From Sulfurimicrobium sp964552675 (lineage in GTDB: Bacteria > Pseudomonadota > Gammaproteobacteria > Burkholderiales > Sulfuricellaceae), in the NCBI GenBank assembly GCA_964552675.1, contig CAZKHJ010000001.1:62001-126000 (forward strand): a stretch of DNA of 64,000 bases, in the 5' to 3' direction. A program made the position numbers and the translations under genes. The notes under the pieces are model-generated. The model was not told the DNA's origin. It did no database searches and was given only the letters and a program-made list of their open reading frames with translations. Below are positions 8,382 through 18,515 of the stretch, piece after piece (the first letter of the stretch is position 1; every line of letters starts with the position of its first letter).

Positions 8382-11264
8382 TCATGGCTGCAACGCCATC
8401 ACTCCGGCCCATCCGGCGATGCCGGGCAGCAGCACCAGACACAGCGCGATCAGGATGGAAAGGGCGGCGGGCTCGCCAGCAACTGCTCGAACTCTGCGGC
8501 GGGAAGCGGCCGGGAATAGAGATAGCCTTGGGCGTAATCGCATTCGGAAGCGAGCAGCAGGGTCATGCTGCTGTCGCGTTTCCACGCCCTCCGCGATGAC
8601 CTTGAACCCCAGCTTGTGGGCCATCACGATGATCGCCTCGCAAAGCGCCAGATCACTGCCTCCGGATCCGAGATTCCGGACAAATGACTGGTCGATCTTG
8701 AGAAAATCGATATCGAATTCCTTGAGGCAGGAAAGCGATGAGTACCCCGTGCCAAAGTCATCTATGGCGACCTGAATGCCGGCATCGCGGAAGTCCAGCA
8801 GTTTCTGGTTGATATTGGCCTCGGCATGGAGCAGCAGCCCCTCGGTGATTTCGATCGTGACACTCTGTCCTGGCAGCCCCTGTTCCTTCAGGTACTCGGG
8901 CCACGCGGCATGGCATCCGGCATGGTGGTGGATCTGCACTGGGGACTTGTTCACGCTGACCTGGAAAGACGGGCGATACCTGCTGCGCCATCGCTTGACC
9001 TGACGCACGGCCTCCTTGAACACCCAGTCGCCGATCGGAACGATCAGTCCCGTTTCCTCAGCCATGGGAATGAAATCCATCGGACTGACCATGCCGCGCT
9101 CCGGGTGCTGCCAGCGAATCAGCGCTTCCGCCTTGTGAATCTGGCCGGTCGACATCTCGACGATAGGCTGGTAATGGAGCAGGAACTGATCGGATGCCAG
9201 GGCCGCGCGCAGATCATTGGCGAGCCGCAGCCGCTTCTGCGCAGCATCCTGCAAATCGGGCGTGAAGTAGCTGAAGCGATTGCGGCCTGTGCTCTTGGCC
9301 ACATACATTGCCTGATCGGCGTTCTTGAACAGGACATCCAGGTCTGTGGTGTCATCCGGGTAAAGGGAAATGCCGATGCTGGCCGAGATAAAGGCCTGCT
9401 CACCTTCGAGCTGGAAGACGGTGGCGAGCTTGCCGATAATGTCCTGCGCGATGCGGTCAATGCCGGTCATGTCGTCCATTTCGGACAGGATGACGGTGAA
9501 TTCGTCGCCACCGAGGCGCGCAACGGTGTCGGAATCGCGCACGCATTGGCCGAGTCGTGCGGCCGCGTCGATCAGCAGCAAATCCCCCTTGTGATGCCCG
9601 AGCGCATCGTTGACCTCCTTGAACCGGTCAAGGTCGATGACCAGCAAAGCCATTGGCCGGCCGGAGCGGTGCGACTTCTTGGCTTCATGTTGCAGGCGAT
9701 CGTGAAACATCTGGCGGTTGGGCAGCCGGGTCAGCGCATCAAAGTTGGCTTGCCGCCAGATCAGTTCCTCGAACTGCTTGCGTTCGGTAATGTCGGTGAA
9801 CAGGGCAACGTAGCGGTAGGTTGTGCCGACATCATCCTTGATGGCGTTGATGGTCAGGAGCTTGGCATGTTCCTGGCCGTCCTTGCGCTTGTCCCAGACC
9901 TCGCCATGCCAACATCCTTCAGTGGTGAGGGCGTGCCACATGGCCTGACAAAAAGAGCGGTCGTGGCGCCCGGATTTGAACATGCCCGGCGATTTGCCCA
10001 GCACTTCATGAGCGCTGTAGCCGGTCATGCTTTCGAAGGCCTTGTTCACCGCCATGATATGGTTGTCGGCATCGGTGACCAGCATGGCTTCGCTGCTGTT
10101 GTCGTACACCATGGCGGCAAGCTGCAGCGAGGCTTCCACTGACTTTTGTTCGGTCAGGTCGGTGAGGAACACAAAAAAGCGCCCGCCCGCGATCGGGGCG
10201 TAGGTGGTCACCACCCGCACCGGCCAGACGCTGCCGTCTTTCCTTCGGTGCTGGCGTTCGAAGCGGGCGCTGCCGCCTTCGCGGATGATCTGCTGAATGC
10301 GCCTGGCCATGGTCTCATGGTCATCGTCGGCATCCAGATCAGGGATGCGCATACGCAGCAATTCGTCGCGGCGATATCCCGACAGACGCTCATAGGCGTG
10401 ATTCACCTCGAGCAGGCGGCCCTGCAAATCAATCATCCAGAATCCATCCGTCGCGGTTTCGAGCGCGATACGGTACTGCGACTCCTTTTCGAGCAGCGCC
10501 GCTGCAGCCTGTTTGCGCTCTGTGATGTCGCGGGAGAGAACAACGAAACGGGGTTCTCCTGGATAGGTCCCTTTCTTGCGGGCGACAGAGAGCTCGAACC
10601 ATTTCGCATCGCCGCCCAATGCCAGCTGGAACTGATGGCCAATCGAATAGCCTTTCTCATCAGCCTCCCGCAAGGCCTCCATACAACTCGCCGCAGCGTC
10701 CGGCGGCAGCACCTCGGATACGCTGCGGCCGACAAGGGCATCCTGTGGCGCGGCCAGCAACCCGGCATGAGGAACCCGGAAGCTGTGGTAACGGCCGTCC
10801 AGCCCCAGTTCGAACAGCAGGTCAGGAATGGCGTTCAGGGTGCTGTTCAATTCATCCTGCACGGCGAGCAAGCTGCTTTCCATCTCCTTTCGCCTGGAAA
10901 TGTCGCGTATCACGCTCAGATAAAACTTGCGGTTATGGATATCCAGCAATGTCGAGTGGATCTCCACGGGAAGCACCGAGCCATCCTTGCGGACGTGGGC
11001 TGTCTCAAATACGGCGGAACCGTGGGTGTCGATAAGCTGCAGCCGCTCGGAAACCTTGGCCGCGTATTCCGGCGTGTCCAGGCAGGTGATGTGCATGCCC
11101 ACCAGTTCGTCGCGGCTGAAGCCCAGTTGCCGGCATCCGGCCGGGTTCATATTGACGATGTAGCCCTGGCCGTCGAGGATGAGAACGCCGTCCAGAATCG
11201 ATTCGAACAGTTGCCGGTCGATTATGGCGGCAATGGCGGCAATGTCTGTATCGACTGGGCGCAT
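8382..11264 (-). CDS. Four-PAS GGDEF-EAL cyclic-di-GMP protein, frameshifted near C-terminus
   Basis: The protein has PAS/PAC modules at about residues 10-125, 135-250, 260-375 and 380-495, a GGDEF domain (GGDEF intact at 585-589) and an EAL domain starting about 690 (EALIRW intact at 713). It should synthesise or degrade c-di-GMP in response to signals read by the PAS domains. After VIAEGVET the frame is lost. An extra base in the GGG run at 8560-8562 replaces the conserved C-terminal DYAQGYLYSRPLP segment, which is intact in the -1 frame and would end at 8450. ATG at 11264 with GGAAG six bases upstream is preferred over a GTG at 11354. Confidence 0.88.
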   Translation of the reverse strand: MRPVDTDIAAIAAIIDRQLFESILDGVLILDGQGYIVNMNPAGCRQLGFSRDELVGMHITCLDTPEYAAKVSERLQLIDTHGSAVFETAHVRKDGSVLPVEIHSTLLDIHNRKFYLSVIRDISRRKEMESSLLAVQDELNSTLNAIPDLLFELGLDGRYHSFRVPHAGLLAAPQDALVGRSVSEVLPPDAAASCMEALREADEKGYSIGHQFQLALGGDAKWFELSVARKKGTYPGEPRFVVLSRDITERKQAAAALLEKESQYRIALETATDGFWMIDLQGRLLEVNHAYERLSGYRRDELLRMRIPDLDADDDHETMARRIQQIIREGGSARFERQHRRKDGSVWPVRVVTTYAPIAGGRFFVFLTDLTEQKSVEASLQLAAMVYDNSSEAMLVTDADNHIMAVNKAFESMTGYSAHEVLGKSPGMFKSGRHDRSFCQAMWHALTTEGCWHGEVWDKRKDGQEHAKLLTINAIKDDVGTTYRYVALFTDITERKQFEELIWRQANFDALTRLPNRQMFHDRLQHEAKKSHRSGRPMALLVIDLDRFKEVNDALGHHKGDLLLIDAAARLGQCVRDSDTVARLGGDEFTVILSEMDDMTGIDRIAQDIIGKLATVFQLEGEQAFISASIGISLYPDDTTDLDVLFKNADQAMYVAKSTGRNRFSYFTPDLQDAAQKRLRLANDLRAALASDQFLLHYQPIVEMSTGQIHKAEALIRWQHPERGMVSPMDFIPMAEETGLIVPIGDWVFKEAVRQVKRWRSRYRPSFQVSVNKSPVQIHHHAGCHAAWPEYLKEQGLPGQSVTIEITEGLLLHAEANINQKLLDFRDAGIQVAIDDFGTGYSSLSCLKEFDIDFLKIDQSFVRNLGSGGSDLALCEAIIVMAHKLGFKVIAEGVETRQQHDPAARFRMRLRPRLSLFPAASRRRVRAVAGEPAALSILIALCLVLLPGIAGWAGVMALQP

Positions 11265-11430
11265 TTTAAGCTTCCAGATGGAAAAGGCCGAGCGTGTCGG
11301 GCTGGTGGCGGGCCGCCATTTTGCCGAACGGGCGCCCAATCCTTCGATGTTCACAATACCATATCTGGCAAATACCGCAATCCGTCAACCCGTTGAGAAC
11401 CGCGACACCCCATTTGGGCAATTAGCAGCC

Positions 11431-12138
11431 CTATTCTCCCAGATAAGCGTGGCGTACCAGCGGGTCATTGAGCAGCGCCCCGGCCTGGCCCGACAGACAG
11501 ATCGTGCCACTTTCCATGACATAGGCGCGATGGCTGGTTTCCAGCGCGAGTTTGGCGTTCTGCTCCACCAGCAGGATGGTCACGCCTTCGGCCGAGATGG
11601 CGCGGATGGTTTCAAAGATCTTGCCGATCATCAGCGGCGCCAGGCCCATGCTCGGCTCGTCGAGCAGCAGCAGGCGCGGCCGGCTCATCAGGGCGCGGGC
11701 GATGGCGAGCATCTGCTGCTCTCCGCCGGAGAGGGTGCCCGCCTGCTGGGTTTTGCGTTCGAACAGGCGCGGGAAAAGGTGGTAATTGCGCGCCAGATCG
11801 CGCCGGATGGCGGGCGTGTCAGCGCGGCTGTAAGCCCCCATGAGCAGGTTTTCTTCCACGCTCAGGCGGCCGAAAATGCCGCGCCCTTCCGGCACCAGCG
11901 CGATGCCCTGGCGCACCAGGTCGAATACCGGCGTGCTGGCAATGGATTGGCCCTGGTACAGAATTTCCCCGTTTGCCGGCAGGAGCCGCGCCAGCGCCTT
12001 GAGGGTGGTGGTCTTGCCCGCCCCGTTGGCGCCGATCAGGCAGACCAGCTCGCCCTGGGCAACCGTCAGGTCGATGCCCCTGACCGCCTTGATGCCGCCG
12101 TAGGAGACGTTCAGGCCGCGCACTTCGAGCAGGCTCAT
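11431..12138 (-). CDS. livF: Branched-chain amino acid ABC transporter ATPase LivF
   Basis: The 235-residue cytoplasmic ATPase has Walker A GANGAGKT, the LSGGEQQ signature and Walker B LLLLDEPSMGL. It is one of two ATPases energising uptake of leucine, isoleucine, valine or related amides. It is the last gene of livKHMGF on the minus strand and its start overlaps the livG stop by 4 bases (ATGA-type coupling). In some proteobacteria near-identical sets transport urea or short amides, so the exact substrate is not proven. Confidence 0.95.
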   Translation of the reverse strand: MSLLEVRGLNVSYGGIKAVRGIDLTVAQGELVCLIGANGAGKTTTLKALARLLPANGEILYQGQSIASTPVFDLVRQGIALVPEGRGIFGRLSVEENLLMGAYSRADTPAIRRDLARNYHLFPRLFERKTQQAGTLSGGEQQMLAIARALMSRPRLLLLDEPSMGLAPLMIGKIFETIRAISAEGVTILLVEQNAKLALETSHRAYVMESGTICLSGQAGALLNDPLVRHAYLGE

Positions 12139-12897
12139 GCGATACTCCCGCCCAGGTAGGCCTCGATTACCTGCGGGTCGCGCTGTACCTCAGCCGGGCA
12201 GCCCTCGGCGATTTTCCTGCCGTAATCCAGCACCGCCACCCGGTCGCACAGGCCCATCACCAATTTCATGTCGTGCTCGATCAGCAGCAGGGTCACGCCA
12301 TCGGCGCGCATGGTCTGCAGCAGTTTTTCCAGCGTCGCGGTTTCGCTCGCATTCATGCCGGCGGCAGGCTCGTCCAAGGCCAGCAGCTTCGGTTCAGTGG
12401 CCAGTGCACGGGCGATTTCGAGGCGGCGCTGGTCGCCGTAGGAAAGATGTTTTGCCAGCATATTCGCATGCCTGGCAATGCCGGTGTAGGCCAGAAGCTC
12501 ATGCGCGCGGCGGCGAATGGCCGCCTCTTCCGCGCGTGTCCTGCCACAGCGCAGGATGGCGCCGAGCACCCCGGCACGGGTACGCACGTGGCGCCCCACC
12601 ATGACGTTCTCCAGCGCACTCATGTTGGCGAACAGGCGGATGTTCTGGAAGGTGCGCGCCAGCCCCAGAGCGGTGACTTGGCTGGGTTTCCGGCCATGGA
12701 TGGCGTAGCCGTCCAGGGTCACCTGGCCTTCATCCAGCGTGTACAGGCCGGTCAGCACATTGAACAGGGTGGTCTTGCCGGCACCGTTGGGGCCGATCAG
12801 GCCGTAGATTTCGCCGCGCCCAATGCTGAAGGAAACCTCGCTCAAGGCAGCCAGCCCGCCGAAGTGCTTGCTCACTTTTACTGCCTGCAGCAACGGC

Positions 12898-12914
<17 letters not shown>
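12135..12914 (-). CDS. livG: Branched-chain amino acid ABC transporter ATPase LivG
   Basis: The 259-residue ATPase has Walker A GPNGAGKTT, a signature region (LSYGDQRRLEIARAL) and Walker B LLALDEPAAGMN, all typical of LivG. The ATG at 12914 gives the family-like start (MTSSARPLLQ). It overlaps the livM stop at 12898 by 17 bases, indicating translational coupling. It pairs with LivF to drive the LivHM permease. Confidence 0.95.
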
Positions 12915-14009
<1,095 letters not shown>

Positions 14010-14013
<4 letters not shown>

Positions 14014-14939
14014 GCTCTTTCAGCGACCCGCTCACCGAGCAAACCCGAGGGCCGGAACACCAGCACCCCGATCAGCACGAAAAAGGCAAATACATCCTGG
14101 TAGTGGCTGCCGAGGAAGCCGCCGCTAAGGTCGCCGATGTAGCCCGCCGCCATGCTCTCGATCACGCCCAGCAGGAGGCCGCCCAGCATGGCGCCGGCGA
14201 GGTTGCCGATGCCGCCCAGCACCGCTGCGGTAAAAGCCTTGAGACCGAGCAGGAAGCCCATGTAATAGTGTGCGATACCATAGTAGGCGCTCACCATCAC
14301 CCCGGCGATGGCAGCCAGGGCCGAGCCGAGGATGAAGGTGAAGGAGATCACGGCATTGACGTTCACCCCCATCAGGCCGGCGATTTCCGGCGCCTGGGCG
14401 GTGGCGCGCATGGCGCGGCCGATGCGGGTTTTGCTCACCAGCAGCACCAGCCCCGCCATCAGCATCAGCGCCAGCAGGAAGATGAAGATCTGCAGGTCGG
14501 TGATGCCCGCGCCGCCGAGGTCATGGCGCGTGGCCGGCAGGATGGGCGGGAAGGAGATATACGACCGTCCCCACAGGATCATGGCCACGTTCTGCAGCAC
14601 GATGGACACGCCGATGGCGGTGATCAGGGGCGCCAGGCGCGGCGCACGGCGCAGGGGCCGGTAAGCGATGCGCTCGATGGCGAAACCCAGCGCCATGCAC
14701 ACGGCGACCGCCGCCAGCAGGCCGCTGGCAACGATCATGACGCCGGGCAGGTCCACCCCGCTGGCCAGCAGCGCATTCACCACCGCCAGCGTGACCATGG
14801 CGCCGATCATCACCACCTCGCCATGGGCGAAATTGATCAGTTCGAGGATGCCGTACACCATGGTGTAGCCCAGCGCGATCAGGGCATAGACGCTGCCCAG
14901 CACCAGGCCGTTGATGAGCTGCTGGAGAAAGATATCCAA
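14010..14939 (-). CDS. livH: Branched-chain amino acid ABC transporter permease LivH
   Basis: The 309-residue permease starts with the typical LQQLINGLVLGSVYALIALG and keeps the INFAHGEVVMIGA motif. It is the first permease gene after the binding protein, only 3 bases downstream of livK. It is the LivM partner in the importer. Confidence 0.95.
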
Positions 14940-14942
14940 AAT

Positions 14943-16133
14943 TTACTGCGCTGCGGCGGGGGTCGGCACTGCACCCCCCACCGTTTCCAGCACTTCCCAC
15001 TTGCCGTTTTTCACCTGATACAGGGTGATCGCGCCATCCTTGATGTCGCCCTTGGCATCGAAGCTGACTTTTGCCGTCACCCCGTCATGCGTGATGCCGG
15101 CCAATACCGGCAGATATTTCGCCGGGTCGGCGGAATCCGCCTTCTGCATGGCGGCGATCATCACGCTCACGGCGTCGTAGCAATACGGTGCATAGAGCTG
15201 GATCTGGCCGTATTGGGCGCTGAATTTGTCGCCGAACGCCTTGCCACCAGGCATCTTGTCCAACGGCAGGCCTGGCAGGGAGCTGTATGCGCCTTCGGCG
15301 CTGCCGCCCGCCAGCTTGATGAATTCCGGCGTGCTGCCGCCGTCGCCCATGAGGAATTTGGCGCTCAGGCCCAGCGTCTTGAACTGCTTCATCATCGGGC
15401 CGCCCTGGGCGTCCATGCCGCCGAAGAACAGCACGTCGGCGTTCTTGGCTTTCACCGCAGTAAGGATGGCCATGAAGTCGGTGGATTTGTCGGTGGTGAA
15501 TTCGCGCGCCACGATGTCACCGCCTGCAGCCTTGGCCGCCTTCTCGAACTGGTCGGCCAGGCCCTGGCCATAGGCAGTGCGGTCGTCGATGATGGCGATT
15601 TTCTTGGCGCCCAGCCGGGTCACGGCGAAGTCACCCAGCACCTTGCCCTGCTGCACGTCATTGGGCATCACGCGAAACGCGGTCCTGAAGCCCTGCTCGG
15701 TGTACTTGGGATTGGTGGCGGAAGGAGAAATCTGCACGATGCCAGCATCGGAATAGATTTTTGAAGCCGGGATGGTGGTACCGGAATTGAGATGGCCGAT
15801 GATGCCGTTGACTTTCGCATCCACCATTTTCTGCGCCACGATGGTGGCGGTTTTGGGGTCAGCCTGGTCGTCCTCGCTGACGAGTTCGAAGCGGACCTTC
15901 TTGCCGCCGATGCTGATGCCCTTCGCATTGGCATCGTCGATCGCCATGCGCGTGCCATGCTCGTTGTCCTTGCCCAAGTGCGCCTGCGGGCCGGTGAGCG
16001 GCTGGATTGCACCGATTTTCACAACGACTTCCTCGCCACCAGCGGTAACGGCAGAGGGTGCTTCCTGCTTGCCGCAAGCAGCCAGGTTAAGCAACAGGAC
16101 AGAAAGCAGCAGGGCTGGCAGGCGTGTTTTCAA
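14943..16133 (-). CDS. livK: Branched-chain amino acid ABC transporter substrate-binding lipoprotein
   Basis: The 396-residue periplasmic binding protein belongs to the Leu/Ile/Val type (VKIGAIQPLTGPQAHLGKD start of the mature domain; HLNSGTTIPAS ligand loop). A lipobox (LLNLAAC) shows it is lipid-anchored, less usual than the free LivK of E. coli. The start is a TTG at 16133 with GGGAG six bases upstream; an upstream ATG would add an unsuitable N-terminus. It is the first gene of livKHMGF. The terminator at 16201-16225 separates it from the cytochrome c gene. Confidence 0.9.
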   Translation of the reverse strand: MKTRLPALLLSVLLLNLAACGKQEAPSAVTAGGEEVVVKIGAIQPLTGPQAHLGKDNEHGTRMAIDDANAKGISIGGKKVRFELVSEDDQADPKTATIVAQKMVDAKVNGIIGHLNSGTTIPASKIYSDAGIVQISPSATNPKYTEQGFRTAFRVMPNDVQQGKVLGDFAVTRLGAKKIAIIDDRTAYGQGLADQFEKAAKAAGGDIVAREFTTDKSTDFMAILTAVKAKNADVLFFGGMDAQGGPMMKQFKTLGLSAKFLMGDGGSTPEFIKLAGGSAEGAYSSLPGLPLDKMPGGKAFGDKFSAQYGQIQLYAPYCYDAVSVMIAAMQKADSADPAKYLPVLAGITHDGVTAKVSFDAKGDIKDGAITLYQVKNGKWEVLETVGGAVPTPAAAQ

Positions 16134-16197
16134 TTTGGGCTCCCTTTGTTTGCAACTTGATAAGCGCGTCATTCTAGCGAATTTCTGACACTGAAAA

Positions 16198-16226
16198 AAT
16201 AAAAGCCGGCACAAGGCCGGCTTTTA
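16198..16226 (-). terminator. Rho-independent terminator behind the cytochrome c gene
   Basis: AAAAGCCGGC (16201-16210) pairs perfectly with GCCGGCTTTT (16216-16225) around a 5-base loop. On the minus strand the stem runs into TTTTATTTTTT. It lies 17 bases after the cytochrome c stop and before livK, so it should end the cytochrome transcript and insulate livK. Confidence 0.9.
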
Positions 16227-16242
16227 TATGGCAGAACCAAGC

Positions 16243-16572
16243 TTACTTGATGCTGAGAACCCACTCCACCAGGGTCTTGATGTCGGCATCGGAAACGGCT
16301 GCATTGGGCGGCATTGGCACTTCGCCCCATACACCCTTACCACCGGCTTTGACCTTGGCGGCCAGCTTGGCGGCCGCGCCTTTGTCACCCTTGTATTTGG
16401 CGGCTACGTCCTTGTATGCCGGGCCGACGATTTTTTTGTCAATCCCGTGGCAGCTCATGCAGGCGCTCTTGGTTGCCAGCGCCTGCGCAGCAGCGGCATC
16501 CACCGCAGCAGAGGCGTGGCCAGAAACCAGCAATGCGGCCGCAGCGGCCATTCCCAACCAGGTTGCTTTCAT
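16243..16572 (-). CDS. Small periplasmic cytochrome c (class I, c-551/c8-like)
   Basis: The 109-residue protein has a signal peptide ending near SASA|A (residue 22-23), one haem-binding CMSCH (C38-H42) and a likely distal methionine in EVPMPPN. Mature size of about 86 residues fits the c-551/c-552 electron carriers that feed cbb3 oxidases or nitrite reductases. It stands alone with its own terminator. A role as donor to the cbb3 oxidase at the far end of this window is possible but only inferred. Confidence 0.9.
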   Translation of the reverse strand: MKATWLGMAAAAALLVSGHASAAVDAAAAQALATKSACMSCHGIDKKIVGPAYKDVAAKYKGDKGAAAKLAAKVKAGGKGVWGEVPMPPNAAVSDADIKTLVEWVLSIK

Positions 16573-16735
16573 ATCGACTCCTTGTGATCAGTAATAAAAG
16601 ATTTGTAACAAAACCGCCAAATTCAGAGTTGATTATCTTAAACCAACCCGCCACCTTTGCAAGCTTTTTGCAGCGAATCCAGACTCGATTTGTGCATGAC
16701 GCAATATCTTAACGTCCACTTCTGCCAGCGGTTGA

Positions 16736-18511
16736 CTACTGCCCCGGCGGCGGCGTGACGCGCAGCACCTCTTCCAGGGTGGTGATCCCTGCCGCCACTT
16801 TCTGCGCACCGCTGATGCGCAGCGGCTTCATGCCTTCCTTGTAAGCCTGCTCGCGCAGCAGAGCCAGATCGGGAGAAGTGGCGACCAGTTTTTTCAGCAG
16901 CGGCGACATCAGCATGATTTCGTATATGCCGGAACGTCCGAGATACCCTGTCATGCGGCATTCCAGGCATCCCTTGGGCGCCTGGATGGCAGCAGGCGGC
17001 GTCGCTTTCCAGGGCGCCACCATGGCATTCCATTCTTCCGCATCGATACCGGATTTTTCCTTGCAATGCGGGCACAGGGTCCGCACCAGCCGCTGGCCCA
17101 GCACGCCCAGCACGGTGGAATTGAGAAGGTAGCCGGGCACACCCAGGTCGAGCATGCGGGTGATGGCGGAAGGAGCATCGTTGGTATGCAGGGTGGAGAG
17201 TACGAGGTGGCCGGTCAAGGCTGCCTGAATCGCCATTTCCGCCGTTTCCAGATCGCGGATCTCGCCCACCATGATGATGTCCGGATCCTGCCGCATCAGG
17301 GTACGAATGCCGGTGGCAAAATCCAGGCCGATATTGTGCTGCACCTGCATCTGGTTGAACTGCGGCATCACCATCTCGATCGGGTCTTCCACCGTGCAGA
17401 CATTAACCTCAGGCTGAGCCAGGGTACGCAAGGTGGAATACAGCGTGGTGGTCTTACCCGAACCGGTCGGGCCGGTGACCAGAATAATCCCGTTAGGCTG
17501 GGAAACCATCTGATCCCAGCGCTGCTCATCCTGCTCGCTGAAACCGAGATCCCTGAAATCCTGCACGATCACGTCAGGATTGAAAATCCGCATCACCAGT
17601 TTCTCGCCGAAGGCGGTAGGCATGGTGGACAGTCGCAGTTCGACCTCCTGGCCGTCCGGCGTGCGCGTCTTGATCCGACCGTCCTGCGGGCGGCGTTTCT
17701 CGACGATGTCCATGCGCCCCAGGCCCTTGATGCGGCTGGTAATCGCGATCACCACCGGGGGCGGAATCTGGTAGACGTTGTGCATTACGCCATCGATGCG
17801 GAAACGCACATTGCCCGAATCACGCCGGGGTTCGAGGTGGATATCCGAGGCGCGCTGCTCGAAGGCGTACTGGAACAGCCAGTCCACGATCTGCACCACG
17901 TGCTGGTCGTTGGCATCGAGATGGCCAGCACGCGACAGCTCGACCAGCTGCTCGAAATTGGCTACTCCGGACTGGCCGGCGCCCTCATGCAGCTTCAGCG
18001 CACCCTTCATCGAGCGCGCCAGATTGTAGAACTCCGGCAGGTAACGCTGAATCTGCTCCGGGGTAGCAATTACGCGACGAATATCACAACGCAGGATCTG
18101 GCTGATTTCCCGTTCCCACTCGCGCTCGAAGGGTTCGGCCGTTGCCACCACCACCTCACGCCCATCGGCCTCGATCGGCAGAACCATGAAGCGCGAGGCA
18201 TAGGCATGCGACATGACCTTGGCTACGGCGGACACATCCACCTTGAGAGGGTCGATATGCTGGTAGGGCAGACCAACCTTCCCGGCCAGCCACTGGGTCA
18301 ACATCTCAAGATCCAGATTCTGGAAGGGGGGGTGGGGATTCTTCCATTTCTGGCTCGCCACCACCACCAGCGGGTGCAGCTTGACAGCCCCCAGGTTGCG
18401 CGCCGGGAAATTGATCCTGTCGGCATTCGCCTGAGGCACCAGGCCGTCCGCCACCAGTTCGGCGAGAATCTCGGCGAGGGTAAGTTTGTGCTCGTGAGTG
18501 GACAGGGCCAT
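16736..18511 (-). CDS. GspE/PilB-family secretion or pilus assembly ATPase
   Basis: The 591-residue protein has an N-terminal MshEN/GSPII_E_N-like region (about 30-150) and the secretion ATPase core with Walker A GPTGSGKTTT, Walker B region DPDIIMVGEIRD, the His box LSTLHTNDAP and the tetracysteine zinc site (CPHC and CLEC). It hexamerises at the inner membrane to power pilus or pseudopilus assembly. ATG at 18511 is 4 bases after the ilvD stop. No gspF, pilC or pilin gene is nearby, so the machine it serves cannot be named. Confidence 0.88.
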   Translation of the reverse strand: MALSTHEHKLTLAEILAELVADGLVPQANADRINFPARNLGAVKLHPLVVVASQKWKNPHPPFQNLDLEMLTQWLAGKVGLPYQHIDPLKVDVSAVAKVMSHAYASRFMVLPIEADGREVVVATAEPFEREWEREISQILRCDIRRVIATPEQIQRYLPEFYNLARSMKGALKLHEGAGQSGVANFEQLVELSRAGHLDANDQHVVQIVDWLFQYAFEQRASDIHLEPRRDSGNVRFRIDGVMHNVYQIPPPVVIAITSRIKGLGRMDIVEKRRPQDGRIKTRTPDGQEVELRLSTMPTAFGEKLVMRIFNPDVIVQDFRDLGFSEQDEQRWDQMVSQPNGIILVTGPTGSGKTTTLYSTLRTLAQPEVNVCTVEDPIEMVMPQFNQMQVQHNIGLDFATGIRTLMRQDPDIIMVGEIRDLETAEMAIQAALTGHLVLSTLHTNDAPSAITRMLDLGVPGYLLNSTVLGVLGQRLVRTLCPHCKEKSGIDAEEWNAMVAPWKATPPAAIQAPKGCLECRMTGYLGRSGIYEIMLMSPLLKKLVATSPDLALLREQAYKEGMKPLRISGAQKVAAGITTLEEVLRVTPPPGQ

Positions 18512-18515
18512 GGAT

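Noticed and set aside
14103..15764. 553-codon plus-strand open frame opposite livH and livK
   Set aside because: Shadow of two certain transporter genes; composition is His/Gln/Gly rich as expected from an antisense frame.
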